DNA from: Limnephilus marmoratus
Taxonomy: Eukaryota > Arthropoda > Insecta > Trichoptera > Limnephilidae
DNA: 64,000 bases
NCBI GenBank assembly: GCA_917880885.1
Contig: OU862909.1
Location: 36,144,405 to 36,208,404 of the forward strand
Direction of reading: 5' to 3'
Part shown: positions 21,743-33,224 of the stretch, in pieces
Layout of the letters: each line of letters opens with the position of its first letter
How positions within the stretch are numbered: the stretch's first letter is position 1
The notes under the pieces: model-generated
What the model saw: only the letters and a program-made list of their open reading frames with translations
Database searches by the model: none
Told to the model about the DNA's origin: nothing
Position numbers and translations under genes: made by a program

Positions 21743-22363
21743 ATGAAGCTAACTGGAAATGAAACACCACCGTCTTCAATCCACGGGGATGATGAATCAA
21801 TGGAGGATGAAGACCTGAATGAAGAAGATTTAATATATGTTGGAGATTTGGATGAAGTCTTAGAAGCAGCTGGAGGAGACGAGCTTGATGACTCAGATGA
21901 GTCAGAAGCTGGAGAACCGCCGGAAGATAATGCTGCCTTAGTATTCCGAAGACACGCTGGCTCTGTATTTTGTGGTTCAATACACCCCAATGGAAAGCTG
22001 GCTGTGACCGGAGGAGAAGATGACAAAGCGTTTGTGTGGAATATAGAAAGTGGAGAGGTGGTGTTTGCGTGTATGGAGCACGAAGATTCGGTAGTGTTTG
22101 CAGACTTCAGTCACGATGGGGTATACCTGGCCACTGCAGACATGGGAGGCTGCGTGAGGGTGGTGAAGTGTGCTCTGGTAGAGGGGGACCAGTGGGAGTG
22201 TGTGTGGGACTATCAGGCGGGAGACTTGTCGTGGGGGAAGTGGCACCCGGCCACCAGAGTGCTGTTCTGTGGCGCCACCGCTGGAGAGATCTATATGTGG
22301 AAGATCCCTTCTGGAGACACCAAGGTTCTCCAGGGACATGCACAAAAATCAGAATGCGGAGTG
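21743..22363 (+). CDS. AAMP: AAMP, first recognised coding exon
   Basis: AAMP is a cytosolic WD40 propeller protein regarded as the animal counterpart of yeast Sqt1, a chaperone of the new ribosomal protein uL16. The exon follows an acceptor (TTTGAATTTGCAG, exon from 21740) and starts at ATG 21743, giving an acidic N-terminal segment (residues ~14-60, many D/E) followed by the first WD repeats. AVTGGEDDKAFVWNIESGE is a family hallmark. Further repeats include FADFSHDGVYLATADMGG and the AGDLSWGKWHP strand. The donor after 22363 is GTTAGT in phase 0. An upstream non-coding or short coding exon is likely because the acceptor lies three bases before the ATG. Assembled length is 407 residues, close to the vertebrate protein. 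Confidence 0.93.
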
Positions 22364-22401
22364 GTTAGTGTTCTTACTTCTCGATGAACATTATTAGCCT
22401 A

Positions 22402-22775
22402 GGGGTCGTTCAAGTATTACGTAACGCACTTGGGGGGGGGTCTTGTGAAATGTTACTATGCGTTTCGATGGGGGGGGGGGGGGGGGGATAAAAAACTAGG
22501 GAATTAAAATCTTCCAAGTTGGCAACCATTTTCGTTCTCGAAATCTCTTGTTTTATTTATTACTGCAAACGCGATTAAAATAAGAAAAACGGTATTAAGC
22601 GACTTTCTAGTACTTTGCGCAACTTAATTGTGACTTGCAGGTAAAAATTGTCGCTTGGGCGTTATGTAACGTTTGGGAGGGGGGGGGGGGGCGCACGGAA
22701 AAACATTATGGCAAACGGCGAGGGGCGGGTCAAAAATCTTCAAAAATTGCGTTACGTAATACTTGAACGCCCCCC
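22402..22775. mobile_element. G-run MITE in AAMP intron
   Basis: Inverted ends GGGGTCGTTCAAGTATTACG and its partner ending CGCCCCCC are flanked by TA. G runs of 9-17 occur at both subterminal positions (22431, 22472, 22679). TA flanks suit Tc1/mariner; the ends resemble the TTA-flanked element at 46071, so family is uncertain. Confidence 0.75.
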
Positions 22776-23374
22776 TAGTGCAAAACATGTACATTTTTTC
22801 AAATATACAAATTTTTACGGGGTCCGACTAAATCGGCTGGAATCCTGTCCTTGGAAATCATATGTAACATGAAATTCAAAAAAATTTCGTCATACCTACT
22901 ATGAAAGTAGTTCTCGCATGGCCCACAGTTTGCAAAAAAAAGTTGTTGATTGCGAAAATGGCGGACTTAAAATGAAAATTGACAAAAAAAAATCAGCCTT
23001 AATTGTGCAATAACTCTGTCCTATAATAATAATTTTCTATGAGTCGAGGTTCATCCGCTTATAAATTTAAGCTCTGAATTAAGTAAATCGGGTGAAAATG
23101 CAATGAGCTACGATTCCAGCCAACTTGAAAAATGTGGTTTTCAGAAAAACGAGTTAAAAGTTTTCGCTTGTAACCGGGCCGCTCCGTTTTCCATTCTACC
23201 TGCTTGACGCGCACAGTAGTACTGTATTAAAATATAACTAGCCGTTGGAAACAATAGTTATATTGTTTCAACGTCCAACGCTGTTGAAAATAATTAGCGC
23301 CAACAGTTGAAATATAATACCTACATGCGAATATTATTCAACGCAGTCAACGATTCAACTGCCTAATAAATAAA

Positions 23375-23800
23375 AAGGGTTAAGAGTTCTTACTTCGTGA
23401 ACAACATTACTCGATATTTTAAATGGTCTTTTGGTATTGTACGAACCTACTGCATTTTTTTTTTATTTTCCCATCCAATACGGCCGATACGCAGCGCCAG
23501 GGAACAATCAAATTTATCAATGACCAGCAAAAAATAACCTATTGATAATTATCAACGCCGGTCGCCCAGCTACGTTTTGTACCTTGTTTTCAACGGTGTT
23601 GGAATGATAAAATCAAAAGGGTCAAGAGATCACACTTCGTGAACGATATTATACCCAATTAGACATGGTCTTTTGGTAATGTACGTACCTACTGCACGTT
23701 TTTTTTTATTTTCCCGTCCAACACGGCCGATCCGTAGCGCCAAGCAACAAGCGAATTTATCAGTGTCAAGCAAAATATATCTTCAACGTTATAATATTTC
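23375..23800 (+). repeat. Two ~180-bp direct repeats in AAMP intron
   Basis: The unit with CTTCGTGAAC, ATGGTCTTTTGGTA, CCTACTGCA and ACGGCCGATNCG at 23380 recurs with about 85% similarity at 23625. Period about 243 bp. Confidence 0.65.
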
Positions 23801-24737
23801 AACAGGGTAATATTTTCAACACCGAAACCAACGTCTTCCAACAGTTTCAACTTTCAATGTTATTATAGGATTATTATTACGTGTGTGGGGCGTGAGGCAT
23901 AGAGATAATAATAATTAATAATACATCAATGATTCGGGGAACCACCCGTTAAAAGGGATTCCTTAACCCCTTGTTTGCCAGGGTAATTGGGGTTGGTTGT
24001 CCACCAATTAGCGTTCGCAAAAAACGGCAGCCATGACACCCAAAGACATTTCGTGTCCAGCGATTCTGACAGTGTCCTTGAGAAATTCTGAACAATAGAA
24101 AGGTCAAAATCGTAATTAAAGGAATTTTTCCCGCGCATGCGCAAGAACTGCGCATATTCCCGCGCTCCGGTAAATTATTAATATAAATTATTTGGAGTGA
24201 CCTGGCGCATTGCGGTTTTCTCTATGGTAAAGGGCGATAATAAAGCAAGCGATTCTGACCGTGTTCTTCATACACTTTCTTTATACATAAGGGTCAAAAT
24301 CGCGTGTAAAATCTCAAACACACCGGTGCACGAACGGCATTCTACCGGTTAATACGATTTTGATATATTTTTTGTTTGTTTTTTTGTTAGTATCGTGTCG
24401 ATCTCCTATTATAGTTGTGTAAACGTCGACGTTATTTTCAACAGCTATTTTCAACAGTTGAAAATTGCCAACGATAACGACGTTGGCGTTGGATAGAATT
24501 ATCGTCAACGCCCAGTACTAGCGCACAGCTCCTAACTATATTTCAAAATTGAATTTGATCCTATAACTTTGGGAATGTATTCTCTACATGTATAGGAAGA
24601 TTTTTAGGCAACAAAAAAAGACGATTTTTTCGATCAGCTGGGCCAGACTCCCCCCTTCAAGCAACTAAAAATACAATTCACTAAAACACATCATATTGAA
24701 AATATTCACGATTTTATTGTAATTTATTATTTTTCAG

Positions 24738-24915
24738 GTTTTGACAGATGGCCGTAGATTAGCTGCAGGATACGAAGATGGCTCGGTTAAAATTTGGGAC
24801 CTCAAATCTTCTTCTGTCATCTACCACATAACTCCCGATGCCGCCCACTCAGTCGCCATTACTTCTATTGATGCCTATCATGACAACAACATCATTGCTA
24901 CTGGATCATTAGATG
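24738..24915 (+). CDS. AAMP: AAMP, coding exon 2
   Basis: After acceptor TTATTTTTCAG the frame continues from CGV into VLTDGRRLAAGYEDG, matching the family's CGRVLPDG...GYEDG junction, followed by SVKIWDLKSSS and ATGSLDG, one full WD repeat. The exon ends in phase 1 before donor GTACAT. Confidence 0.92.
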
Positions 24916-25084
24916 GTACATGTTGTTTTATTCTATCATTTTGTCACCTTTACTGAGTGAATGTTTTTTTGCAGAATTTGAACGATTTATCATATTTCAA
25001 AGTTAATATTCAAGTTCTGTGAAAGCATTTTTTGAGTACTGTGTACTGTGAAGCAGCCGACCCATGATGAAATACTAACAGAAC

Positions 25085-25265
25085 AAGAGTCCCAGCTGCC
25101 CCCGTCTGCAGCCAATGAGACTATGGCATCCCCAATTGGGTTATGTTGTGAGGCTGAAGGTAGTGGAGAGGGGAAGGAGATGGGAAAGAGAAAGGTGGGG
25201 AAGTACCTGGATGTTCAGATCTGGTCACCGAACATGGCTAAGGCTGAAAGAGATATTATGGAGAT
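25085..25265 (-). mobile_element. SINE-B body fragment in AAMP intron 2
   Basis: GAGGCTGAAGGTAGTGGAGA, GGGAAAGAGAAAGGTGGGGA and CAGATCTGGTCACCGAACA follow in the same order as in 43035-43200. Only the body is present, on the minus strand. Confidence 0.65.
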
Positions 25266-25358
25266 GCTCTCGGGAGCTGAATTATAATAATCATTGCTAT
25301 TATTGTATTATTTTTCCAGTTCCTAATAATCATGATTTATTTATGTTTTGTGTTCCAG

Positions 25359-25475
25359 GAAAAGTCGTACTAACAAAGTCAGCTATTGGTAAAACAATTG
25401 GAGTGTTAGATGTTGGTTCAGAAGTAGAAGCTGTATCTTTCTGTAAAGAAAATTCCCTTGGGTTTTTAGCAATCG
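25359..25475 (+). CDS. AAMP: AAMP, coding exon 3
   Basis: A 117-base exon between TGTTCCAG and GTAAGA. It completes the split glycine codon and reads KVVLTKSAIGKTIGVLDVG then VEAVSFCKENSLGFLAIG, corresponding to the WD strands around the family's VESLGF...AVGYLDG. Both borders are phase 1. Confidence 0.9.
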
Positions 25476-25621
25476 GTAAGAAAATAACAAGATTTTCAAA
25501 ATATATCTTTTAGTTTATTTTCAACTAATGTAAGTGAAGTTAAAATAATGATGTGGTGATTGTAATGAAAGTTAGTTATTAACCGTTGTATTTGTTAATT
25601 AAATAATTTAATGCTGTTTGC

Positions 25622-26015
25622 ACCAAAATACCTGAAACCCTCGACTGTGCAGAAACGGGTGGTCCGTTTGATAGATTTTCCTATCTTAACAAACGGATTT
25701 CAATCTTTAGAGCACAAGCTTCTTGTGGAAATGCTGTTTTGTTCTACTGGTATTTCAATGGAAGATGCTCCGAGGAACTAGCGTCATTGATTCCTTCGGC
25801 ACCGGTGCACAGTCGGGAGGTAGGTCGTTTCTATGTTCTTGAGTTCAACAACTCGTCTGCTGGCCTCTCTGTTTCCCCCTCCAAGGTCTCTTCATGTCCC
25901 AGGTTTACTCCTTCCTTTCTATAAAACGAACCTCCACACAGCATCCCCAAAGATGACATATTTGAAAGAAAAGGGAAATTTCTGAGGGAAATTATTTTCC
26001 CCAAGCCTATATGGA
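25622..26015 (+). mobile_element. LINE-B 3' fragment in AAMP intron 3
   Basis: From CCAAAATACCTGAAACCCTC through the C-terminal codons (FNGRCSEELASLIPSA) and CCTCCACACAGCATCCCCAA to the GAGGGAAATTATTTTCCCC 3' palindrome and an A tail. Internal deletions and frameshifts are present. 26030-26510 has nothing recognised. Confidence 0.8.
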
Positions 26016-26510
26016 GTGTAAAAAAAAAGAATTACCTATTTTTACCATTTCACCATCTGCCAGGTCTACATGATTGGACAGAAAAACATCTTCAAATTCA
26101 ACTGTCTTGGTTCCGCTTTACCTGAAAGAGCTTCAGGAGCTAGTTTTTTCTAACTCTGCACTCTTTTGTTCTTTTTTTATCTCTTATTTTTCAATATTTC
26201 ATTCCACTATCACGTCTTTTAACCCCTTCGACCCGTAAGCGTGTTTATACGACAATATAACAATAGCAGTCAAGTACAATAAGTGTGTTTTCACACTAAC
26301 GTGTGTGTTCCCACAGAAATCGTTATAACTCTGTTATTGTTCTAGTGACAACCCTAAAACAAAAAGTAAAAGATCCATTTTGAATCAAGCTTCACATCTC
26401 TATTCAAAGTTGTCCACAGAAATACATAAAAAAGATTTGTTTTGTAGAAATAGTTTTCACCCGCCAAATAGCCTACGTGCCGTTAGACATTGTTAATTTT
26501 TTATTAAATA

Positions 26511-27259
26511 CTAGCTGGTCCCGGCATGCGTTGCTATGCCATTTAATAAAGAAATTGTTTCTCCCTGAGTGTCTTTTCCCATTCGTCCTGTTCCCCTTCC
26601 GCCTCCCCTTCTTCTCCTGCGTCCTCTTCCCCTCTCGCATTCCCACTCCGTCACCTCCACCTTCCCTCTCCCCACTCCACTCCCCCCCCCCCTCCCTCGT
26701 CCCGCTAACTCCCCTCCCGAGTTCCCCTCCCCCCTCACACGTCCCCTTCCCCTCCAGCGTTCCCCTTCCACCTTCCCTTTCCCGCTCCCTCGTCCCGCCA
26801 ACCCTCCTCCCGCGTTCCATATATTCAATCCCAGTACATTCAGTTTTTAAACAGCCCGCGTGCCACCTTTTACAATTTTTATTCCAATTTCCATTTTTCA
26901 TGTATATTAAATTTGGTACCTAACATCATCACCTAACATAGGTACCTATTTAAAATATCAAGATTCTTGATTCGATTCAAACTATTAGGGGAGTACCTAC
27001 TTTAAATAAATTTATCAACTTAAAGATTTTCAAAAATAGAATTGTTTTGCAAAATGTCATTCTAAAACACGCGAACTATCAAACGTTAGGTTTTCTGAAA
27101 TTATCCAATTTTCTGCGAAATTTTCTTAATTTTTCTCTCCGTAAGAACCATCCTCGTACTTCAAAGAATATTCTAAAAAAAGAATTAGCGAAATCGGTTC
27201 AGCTGCTCTCGAGATTTGCGCTTAGCAACACATTTAGCAATTCATTTTTATATATAAGA
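26511..27259 (-). mobile_element. Non-autonomous Helitron in AAMP intron 3
   Basis: On the minus strand it starts TCTTATATATAAAAATG after A and ends CCGGGACCAGCTAG before T, with the terminal hairpin GGCATAGCAACGCATGCC. The 3' third is strongly strand-skewed (C-rich on plus). It matches the 43546-44113 copy at both ends and in composition. Confidence 0.8.
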
Positions 27260-27689
27260 TTATTGTATGAAATGGTAAAAAAGTGATGTGACAAAATTGT
27301 TTATTATACATTTATACAATAGAATAAGTGTTTTTTTTTTTTTTTACATAATATGTGATTTTAGTACCGTTTTCATATAAAAACATCACTTGAGTCATTT
27401 TTACAATTTTTTTATGTTTGCATTTTAAATTTTCATATATAAATGCAAATATTTATTTGTAATATAACATTTTGAAAACTTATTTCATAACCTTTCAAAA
27501 ACAGTTTTAGTATTCAGTTACGTTCAGAAATGTTTCATTTATGGAACTTTAATTGCGAAACGGAAATAACACAAAGGTTTCATAAATGTGACAGTTCGTT
27601 TAAGACAAAAAACTTGCACAATGGCAAATTACCCGAGTGGTTTGTCACATCAACATAAAAACTTTACCAATGATGCAAAAATTTTTCAG

Positions 27690-27997
27690 GAACTCTCAAC
27701 GGCGCCATTAGCATCTGGGATGTCGGGCGGCAAACGATTCGCCATCGTTGCGCCGAGAGTGGTGACGAGGGTGCGTCCGGAGTCATTTCCCTCACCTGGA
27801 TCAATACCTCCCTCGTGGCGGCCTGTCTGGATGGCAGCATCAGAATATACGATGGCAAGTCCGGAACCATGATCAAGACACTCACCGGTCACCAGGCGGA
27901 GTTACTAGACATCTGTTATTCGCCTTCAGCTAATGTTCTGCTTACCACATCTGAAGACGGGACCGGGAGAATATTCAAATATGATGTTTCTAGTTGA
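27690..27997 (+). CDS. AAMP: AAMP, last coding exon
   Basis: After acceptor AATTTTTCAG the frame reads GTLNGAISIWDVGRQTIRH, then AACLDGSIRIYDGKSG, GHQAELLDICYSPSAN and TSEDGTGRIFKYD before stop TGA at 27995-27997. These are the final WD repeats; the GH...LD...D pattern and the short C terminus after the last strand suit AAMP. The preceding intron (25476-27689) carries a LINE piece and a Helitron. Confidence 0.92.
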
Positions 27998-28011
27998 CCG
28001 TGATTCATTTT

Positions 28012-28017
28012 AATAAA
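28012..28017 (+). terminator. AAMP poly(A) signal
   Basis: AATAAA lies 15 bases after the stop codon, the first such hexamer downstream. A very short 3' UTR is implied. Confidence 0.6.
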
Positions 28018-28112
28018 TTATATTCCCGACTACTTTCGTTGTTATTTATGTTTCGCTCTTTGATGAATGTTCAAACAATTTGCCTAATATTATCTACAAT
28101 CTACTTCACTCT

Positions 28113-28545
28113 CAATTTGGGAGGCGAGTATGGGTACCGCCGCCCGGAAACCATTTATTGGATAACCAACACCTCTGCCATTAGTCACTCCAAGTGGTTC
28201 CCTACGTTTGTTGACTTAGCAGGTGTGTCCGGGTCTTGGCGGCGGATGCGTCTGCCCACCAGCTGCATGGCAGGCCGGATCTGGAGAGAATGGTTGGGGG
28301 AGTCCCTTTGACTTCTCCAGCCGTACTCTCGGAACATCCCCTTGCACTGCAATGGGAGCGATGGATTCATGCGTCTGTCACTCCTGGACACATTGACCCA
28401 CAGATTCTACCTACCCCTTATACCTTTTCCTTCCCAGAAGTTCCTCTCCTTCATTTCCCTAAAATATTTTCCACACAGCATCTCCGAAGATGACATACGC
28501 CCTGAGGGAAATTATTATTTCTCAGGGCCTCCTCCTCTCCAGATC
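28113..28545 (+). mobile_element. LDE downstream of AAMP
   Basis: Starts CAATTTGGGAGGCGAGTATG, runs through the 5' UTR (GGATTCATGCGTCTGTCACTC matches LINE-B 13075-13050), the fused junction at ~28460, and the GAGGGAAATTATTATTTCTC 3' part. It looks full length apart from the tail. Confidence 0.85.
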
Positions 28546-28660
28546 CTTACACACCCCTAATACCCTTTTCCTTCCCAAAACTTCCTCTCCTTCCTTTTCT
28601 AAAAAGACCCCCCACACAGCATACCCGAAGATGACACAGGCCCGGAATTATTTGGAATTA
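28546..28660 (+). mobile_element. Second partial LDE
   Basis: ACCCCTAATACCCTTTTCCT, CCCAAAACTTCCTCTCC and CCCCACACAGCATACCCGAA repeat the middle and junction of the LDE directly after the first copy. Confidence 0.65.
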
Positions 28661-28704
28661 TTTAATTGCTATAAACCGACATTGTTTATAAAAGGTGAAG
28701 TTGA

Positions 28705-28983
28705 ATTCCTAAAGGGCCTCCAGTCGGACTTATCCGATTTGAAGGAAACAAGTGGAAGGGGATCGAAAAATGGTCTTGGCTTAAGGAGAGAATGTTCAAA
28801 TCAGTTGAACCTTTCGACATGGCTGCTTCAATTAGTAATGATGAAATTGGTTGGTCCATAGGCATTATAAGCTATGTCGACATCAGTGAGAAGGTTCGAT
28901 TAGCCGAGGACACGGGAAAATTTATACGATGGTCTCCAACAGTACAACATGTTGAAGGATACGACCCCCAACGAAGAAGATAA
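28705..28983 (+). other. Unrecognised 92-codon open frame
   Basis: The frame opens after TGA 28702-28704 and ends at TAA 28981-28983; the first ATG is 28792. The middle reads WSWLKERMFKSVEPF, NDEIGWSIGIISYVD and KFIRWSPTVQHVEGYDP. Composition is protein-like (many W, balanced charge) and unlike the surrounding repeats, but there is no start in context and no family I recognise. It could be a decayed exon, a transposon or viral remnant, or chance. Confidence 0.3.
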
Positions 28984-29130
28984 AAGGACTATGTTTTAAA
29001 AGAAAGATGAATTTTACGTTAAAAATATATAACCTGAAAAAGTTTGAATTTTTTCAGTGGAAAATGTTGTTTGTACTTTGATGAACAACTTAGCAAAAAA
29101 GAAAACCCGCAAAGCCTGGATGGAAACTAG

Positions 29131-29194
29131 GAATTGCAAATCCAGATTTCTTATCGTACAAAAGCTGGGTTAAGAAATCTGGATTTGCAATCCC
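29131..29194. repeat. 23-bp arm hairpin
   Basis: GAATTGCAAATCCAGATTTC TTA and its inverted partner ending TTTGCAATCCC are separated by ~17 bases. A third partial word, GGGATTGCAAAT, occurs at 29313. Function unknown. Confidence 0.6.
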
Positions 29195-29689
29195 ATGTAG
29201 GAAACCGACGCTTTGAATAAGGTGACCATTCATCCTGGTTTTTTATACTCGGTTCTGGTTAGTCGTGATATGCGACCAAGCCAGTAAAAGTACCGACACA
29301 AAATGTACTAGTTTGGGATTGCAAATAAAAATTATCCAAATATCAAATAATAATAATATAAGTATTTTTAAATTTAAAATAGAACAATAACTTAGTAAAC
29401 ACCACTTTTATATACATACCGACCATTAGCTATAATCGCAGCTTCATCGAGTGTTATTGTTTTATTTTAAACTATAATGTCACATCAACATCATTATCTT
29501 TGTCATATGAACGAATAATAAAATATATAATGAATAATAATAAACAATATATATAAATATAATACTTATATTGTTTATTAGCTCCACACAGTAGCATAGC
29601 TAGGGGGGGATGGTGACACCCAACCTTGTGTCACCGCGGAGTGTGGAGTGCCCCGAAACTGGAGAATTTTGTGTCTCGGTAACAGTGTG

Positions 29690-29825
29690 CAAGGCGATGT
29701 TCAGAGAGAGTCCTGCTGGAGAGGTCAAAAGATCTCCCTCAATTAGTCTCTCCCGATCCGGCCTGCCACGCAGTTAGTAGGGAGACGCATCTGCCACCAA
29801 GACCCGGACAAACCTCATCCCATTT
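29690..29825 (-). mobile_element. LDE/LINE-B 5' UTR fragment
   Basis: Minus-strand 5' UTR words are present: GGCTGGAGAGGTC-like (plus GCTGGAGAGGTCAAAAG), GATCCGGCCTGCCACGCAG and GACGCATCTGCCACC. Cut on both sides. 29200-29690 and 29830-30340 otherwise show nothing recognised. Confidence 0.65.
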
Positions 29826-30348
29826 CAAACAGTTTCCAAATATATTGCTCCACATATTTTCAGAAAGTGGGCCACTAACAACATCAAATTCAAAGACTGT
29901 CTCAAGTATTGGGACAAGTTTTTTCACAGATTTAGAATGATTCATCAAATTTCAAAGATAATTTTAAAGTTCTATGTAAGATCTATTAAAGTTCTGTTAA
30001 TATTTAATTCTGTGAAACAATTGAACATGAATTATTGAACTTTCACAGAACTTGAACATTAACTTTGAAATTCAATGAATTGTTCAAATCATGTGAAACT
30101 TCGGGCTCTTAGTTATCGGGGAGTCAGAATCTGGAAGGGAAGATTTTCTTTTTGAAAAATTTTGCTCGCCACCCCTCCCATGAATATAAAAATTCGGGAA
30201 AGTGATGATTTTTTTTCCAGAATATCATATTGTGGATTAAACTGCTCAGTCACCAATCAGTTAATAATTTAGGAAGCTATCCCAGGTTTAACAGGGCGTT
30301 GCAAGTATATTATGTAGGTATACAACGTACATCTAGGTTCTATGAAGG

Positions 30349-31506
30349 TAGGGTTGCCGTATCTTAAATTTGGCAACCAGGACGAGACGCGTGAATATCC
30401 CGGATTTTAGAGCCCAGAACCCGGACAAGTCAACAGGTTTTTTTAAACATAGTGAGTGTAATAAAAAACAGTAATGTTTTCACCTTTTTTTTTTTTTTTA
30501 ATTAAATTTAGTCATTTTTTATCATCATTATAAATATACCTAACAAAACAGAATCTTATTACAGTTTGTTACAAACTGTTTTAATAATCAGTTAGAATTT
30601 TTTATTCTTAAAATAAAACACAAATTATTAATATACTCTGTTATGAAAACAAAACTTTATTCAAATATTAAGCCCAACAAAATTCAATTAAATTTTTAAA
30701 CAAAAATCTTTAAAGTACTGAGACCATTTTAGTGTTCAGTCTTACAATTTTTGAGGTAACTCTTTAACTCAATAATAATTATATCTTTAAATTTTTATCA
30801 GCAGCCATTTAAACAACAAAATATCTCTTAACATAATATGAACTAAATTCAGTCTTCTTAAATCTTAAGCAACAAAACTGATCCTTTTAAAGTTTAGGCT
30901 TACTGTAATGTTAGTTACATTATTAATTTTTTTAAGCATAAAATAATCAAAAACTATACTCATTTATATCACCTTAAAGTTTTAATCAACAGCCATATTG
31001 TAAATTTCTTTTGCATAATAAAAACGATCATAACTTTAACTACAAAAATTAAAAGAAATTATTGCACTCAAAAGTACATTATTTGATTATCTAGCTATTA
31101 AAGCTTTTTCCTCAGCCTCTCGCCTTTTTTACTTTTCAGTTTTTTTTTATATGTAGAAAAATAGATTTAATTTAATTTCTCTTTCCGATAGCTTTTAGAA
31201 TATCTTCCCTTTTTAAAAGGAATTTGTAAAAATCAATGCTGTATACTTGGAAATTGAATTTAATTTTAATTAAAGATAAACGAAACAATGTTACTTTGTT
31301 TGAACCACTTTTATATTTGTTTAAAGCCGACCGGTTTCAGAACGACCGTTCCTTCCTCAGGGCAAAAGTATACATTTGACTTTAAATATTAAGACTTTAA
31401 ATTTTTTTTTTAAACCCGGACATCAAATGAAACCTCGCCCGGACGCTCCCCGGACGCCCTGTAAACTAGGACAAATCCGGGGAAACCCGGACGGATGGCA
31501 ACCCTA
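30349..31506. mobile_element. hAT-type non-autonomous element, 1158 bp
   Basis: TATGAAGG flanks both ends (30341-30348 and 31507-31514). Tips are TAGGGTTGCC and GGCAACCCTA. An 8-bp duplication with TAGGG/CAGGG tips is standard for hAT. Near each end CCCGGAC/GTCCGGG-type words repeat. The AT-rich interior has no open transposase. Confidence 0.88.
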
Positions 31507-31536
31507 TATGAAGGGTTAAATAATTGGATTCCATAC

Positions 31537-31713
31537 CAACTCAGAAAAAAAGACAACTCAACATCTCTTTGAAAAGTCATTTAAAGCTATGAAAAAATAC
31601 ATTTTAAAATAGCCCAAAACCCTAACCTAAAGTAACCCATTGAACCATTTTTTTTTTCATCACTTTTAATGACTTTTCAAAGGAGGTTCTGAGTTGATTT
31701 CATTCTGAGTTGT
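31537..31713. mobile_element. CAACTCAG MITE family T, copy 1
   Basis: Ends CAACTCAG...CTGAGTTG with AAAGTCATT/AATGACTTT inside; interior contains CCCTAACCTAA. Two relatives lie at 48279-48434 and 48622-48770. Confidence 0.7.
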
Positions 31714-31859
31714 CCAGTCACCAAATAATTATTTGTTTGACCAGGGGTAACAAACACCAAATTTTTAATAAAAATTAATCATTTAACTCCGTGAATAAAT
31801 CATACTGCACATCTCCACAGGCAGGTAGGTCATATTATCAATGTGTTATTTTCGAAATG

Positions 31860-32100
31860 AAAACTTCTTTAGCACTGTTGTGATTTGAAACTCGATAAAA
31901 TGAAAAATAGCGACACTAAAAAGAGGCAAGCACATACATCTAGGTATAGGATTTAGCCTGCGAGATAATGAAATTCTAATATAATCGGTCTCCTCTTTGT
32001 GCGGTGCTTCGTAGCCTCCCCACTATTGTCTATTGTCTACTTTAGTTTTCTGAAGGTTTCTCTTCTACCGCGTGTGAATTGCATACATTCTAATTTTAAT
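31860..32100 (-). repeat. Interspersed repeat R3, copy 2
   Basis: Minus-strand match to 19150-19370: plus-strand words ATCGGTCTCCTCTTTG, TCTACTTTAGTTTTCTGA and GCACTGTTGTGATTTGAAA appear in inverse order. Confidence 0.65.
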
Positions 32101-32399
32101 GTTTATTTTCTCCTGTTGCTTTTACAGTGAAACTATCGATATATTTAGAATATTTACGACGCACTTGCCCCTTGAGAAACCTCGAAAACCTACCTAGATC
32201 AAAATAGAGATAACAACTCATCAAATAAGGAAGATAACTCGATATCGAATAATGTTTGCACTACGCACGTAATGTCAGGATATCAGATGTAATATGTGAT
32301 AGGATAGCAGGCGGAAGTTGGTTGGTATCCACAGACTGTTCCACAGGACTATTCGGCTTGTACAATCATTTCTGTCCGCTCTCATTCAAGTCATTTGCA

Positions 32400-33224
32400 T
32401 GCGAGTGCGAGGTGTGAGGAACGGGCAATATACGTTCAATTTGCGATGTGTTGTAATAGTGCCCTCGAAGCTAAACGAATTACTGTAAAGTGTTCTTATC
32501 CAGAATAATACGATGATCTCGTTTATCTGCGAACGATGATCCGCAATAGTTTAAAAAACGCCAATTACCCAGCGTACTTACAGCACAACCGTGAATCGCC
32601 GAGCGGCGAGCGAACACTTTGCATATCGCCTCCAACGGAAACATGTAAAAATCTCACGCCAGTCAAATTGTATACGCGATTTGTCTTCATAATATTTTGG
32701 TTTCAAACATTGTAATCTAACTTCCGCGTACGTCCTAGTTTTTTCGTTGTTGTCGTTGTTTCTGTGTTGATTTTCTTTCGCCCAGTATTCGGTGGGTAGA
32801 ATAAGGTTGGCGTATCGTTGTTTGAATCTTGAATCGCGAGAATGTAGAATTGGTTGCATGTCGTATTGTCTTGAGTCTTCCAGACAGACGGCGGCAAAAC
32901 ACACGTGGTGAGTTTACTGTTCGGTGTTTCAGTAAGCAGTTGTACAGTAGGTATATCAGTAAGCGAGCGAACGTGCGGCAGTTCGGTTTAGAAAGGTGAT
33001 GCAACTAAAGTGAGCGGTCGATAATACATAAATACGGAATATAAAACCTTTTATTTATACTGCGAACGTATTAAATAATTCGCGAGAACTCTGACTTTCT
33101 ACTCCTCTGTGACTCGAGTGTGGGAATTTTGATATTAAACCATAAATTGAAAGTTCCTTATTTATTCGCCAGAAATCCTTTTAAGGGTTTTAAATTAGTG
33201 TAAAGTTTGCAATATTCTAACACC
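32400..33224 (+). promoter_or_regulatory. Probable promoter and 5' UTR of the SLC7 transporter
   Basis: The 0.8 kb before the start codon is freer of repeats and more GC-balanced than its surroundings. TCAGT initiator-like words occur at 32927 and 32957. No TATA box is obvious. Extent of the 5' UTR is inference. Confidence 0.35.

Larger units (their letters stand above)
22364..24737 (+). other. AAMP intron after coding exon 1
   Basis: 2.37-kb phase-0 intron. It holds a G-run MITE (22402-22775), a ~180-bp direct repeat (23375-23800) and words built on GTTGAAA/CAACAG in both orientations from 23240 to 24500 that resemble a decayed inverted-array element. The rest is not recognised. Confidence 0.8.

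Noticed and set aside
21977..22345. Antisense frames across the AAMP exon
   Set aside because: Shadow frames opposite a strongly supported WD40 coding exon.
15340..28017. Functional link between mRpL10 and AAMP as Rpl10 partners
   Set aside because: The Sqt1/AAMP client is uL16 (Rpl10 in yeast naming), not mitochondrial uL10m; the shared number is a naming coincidence.
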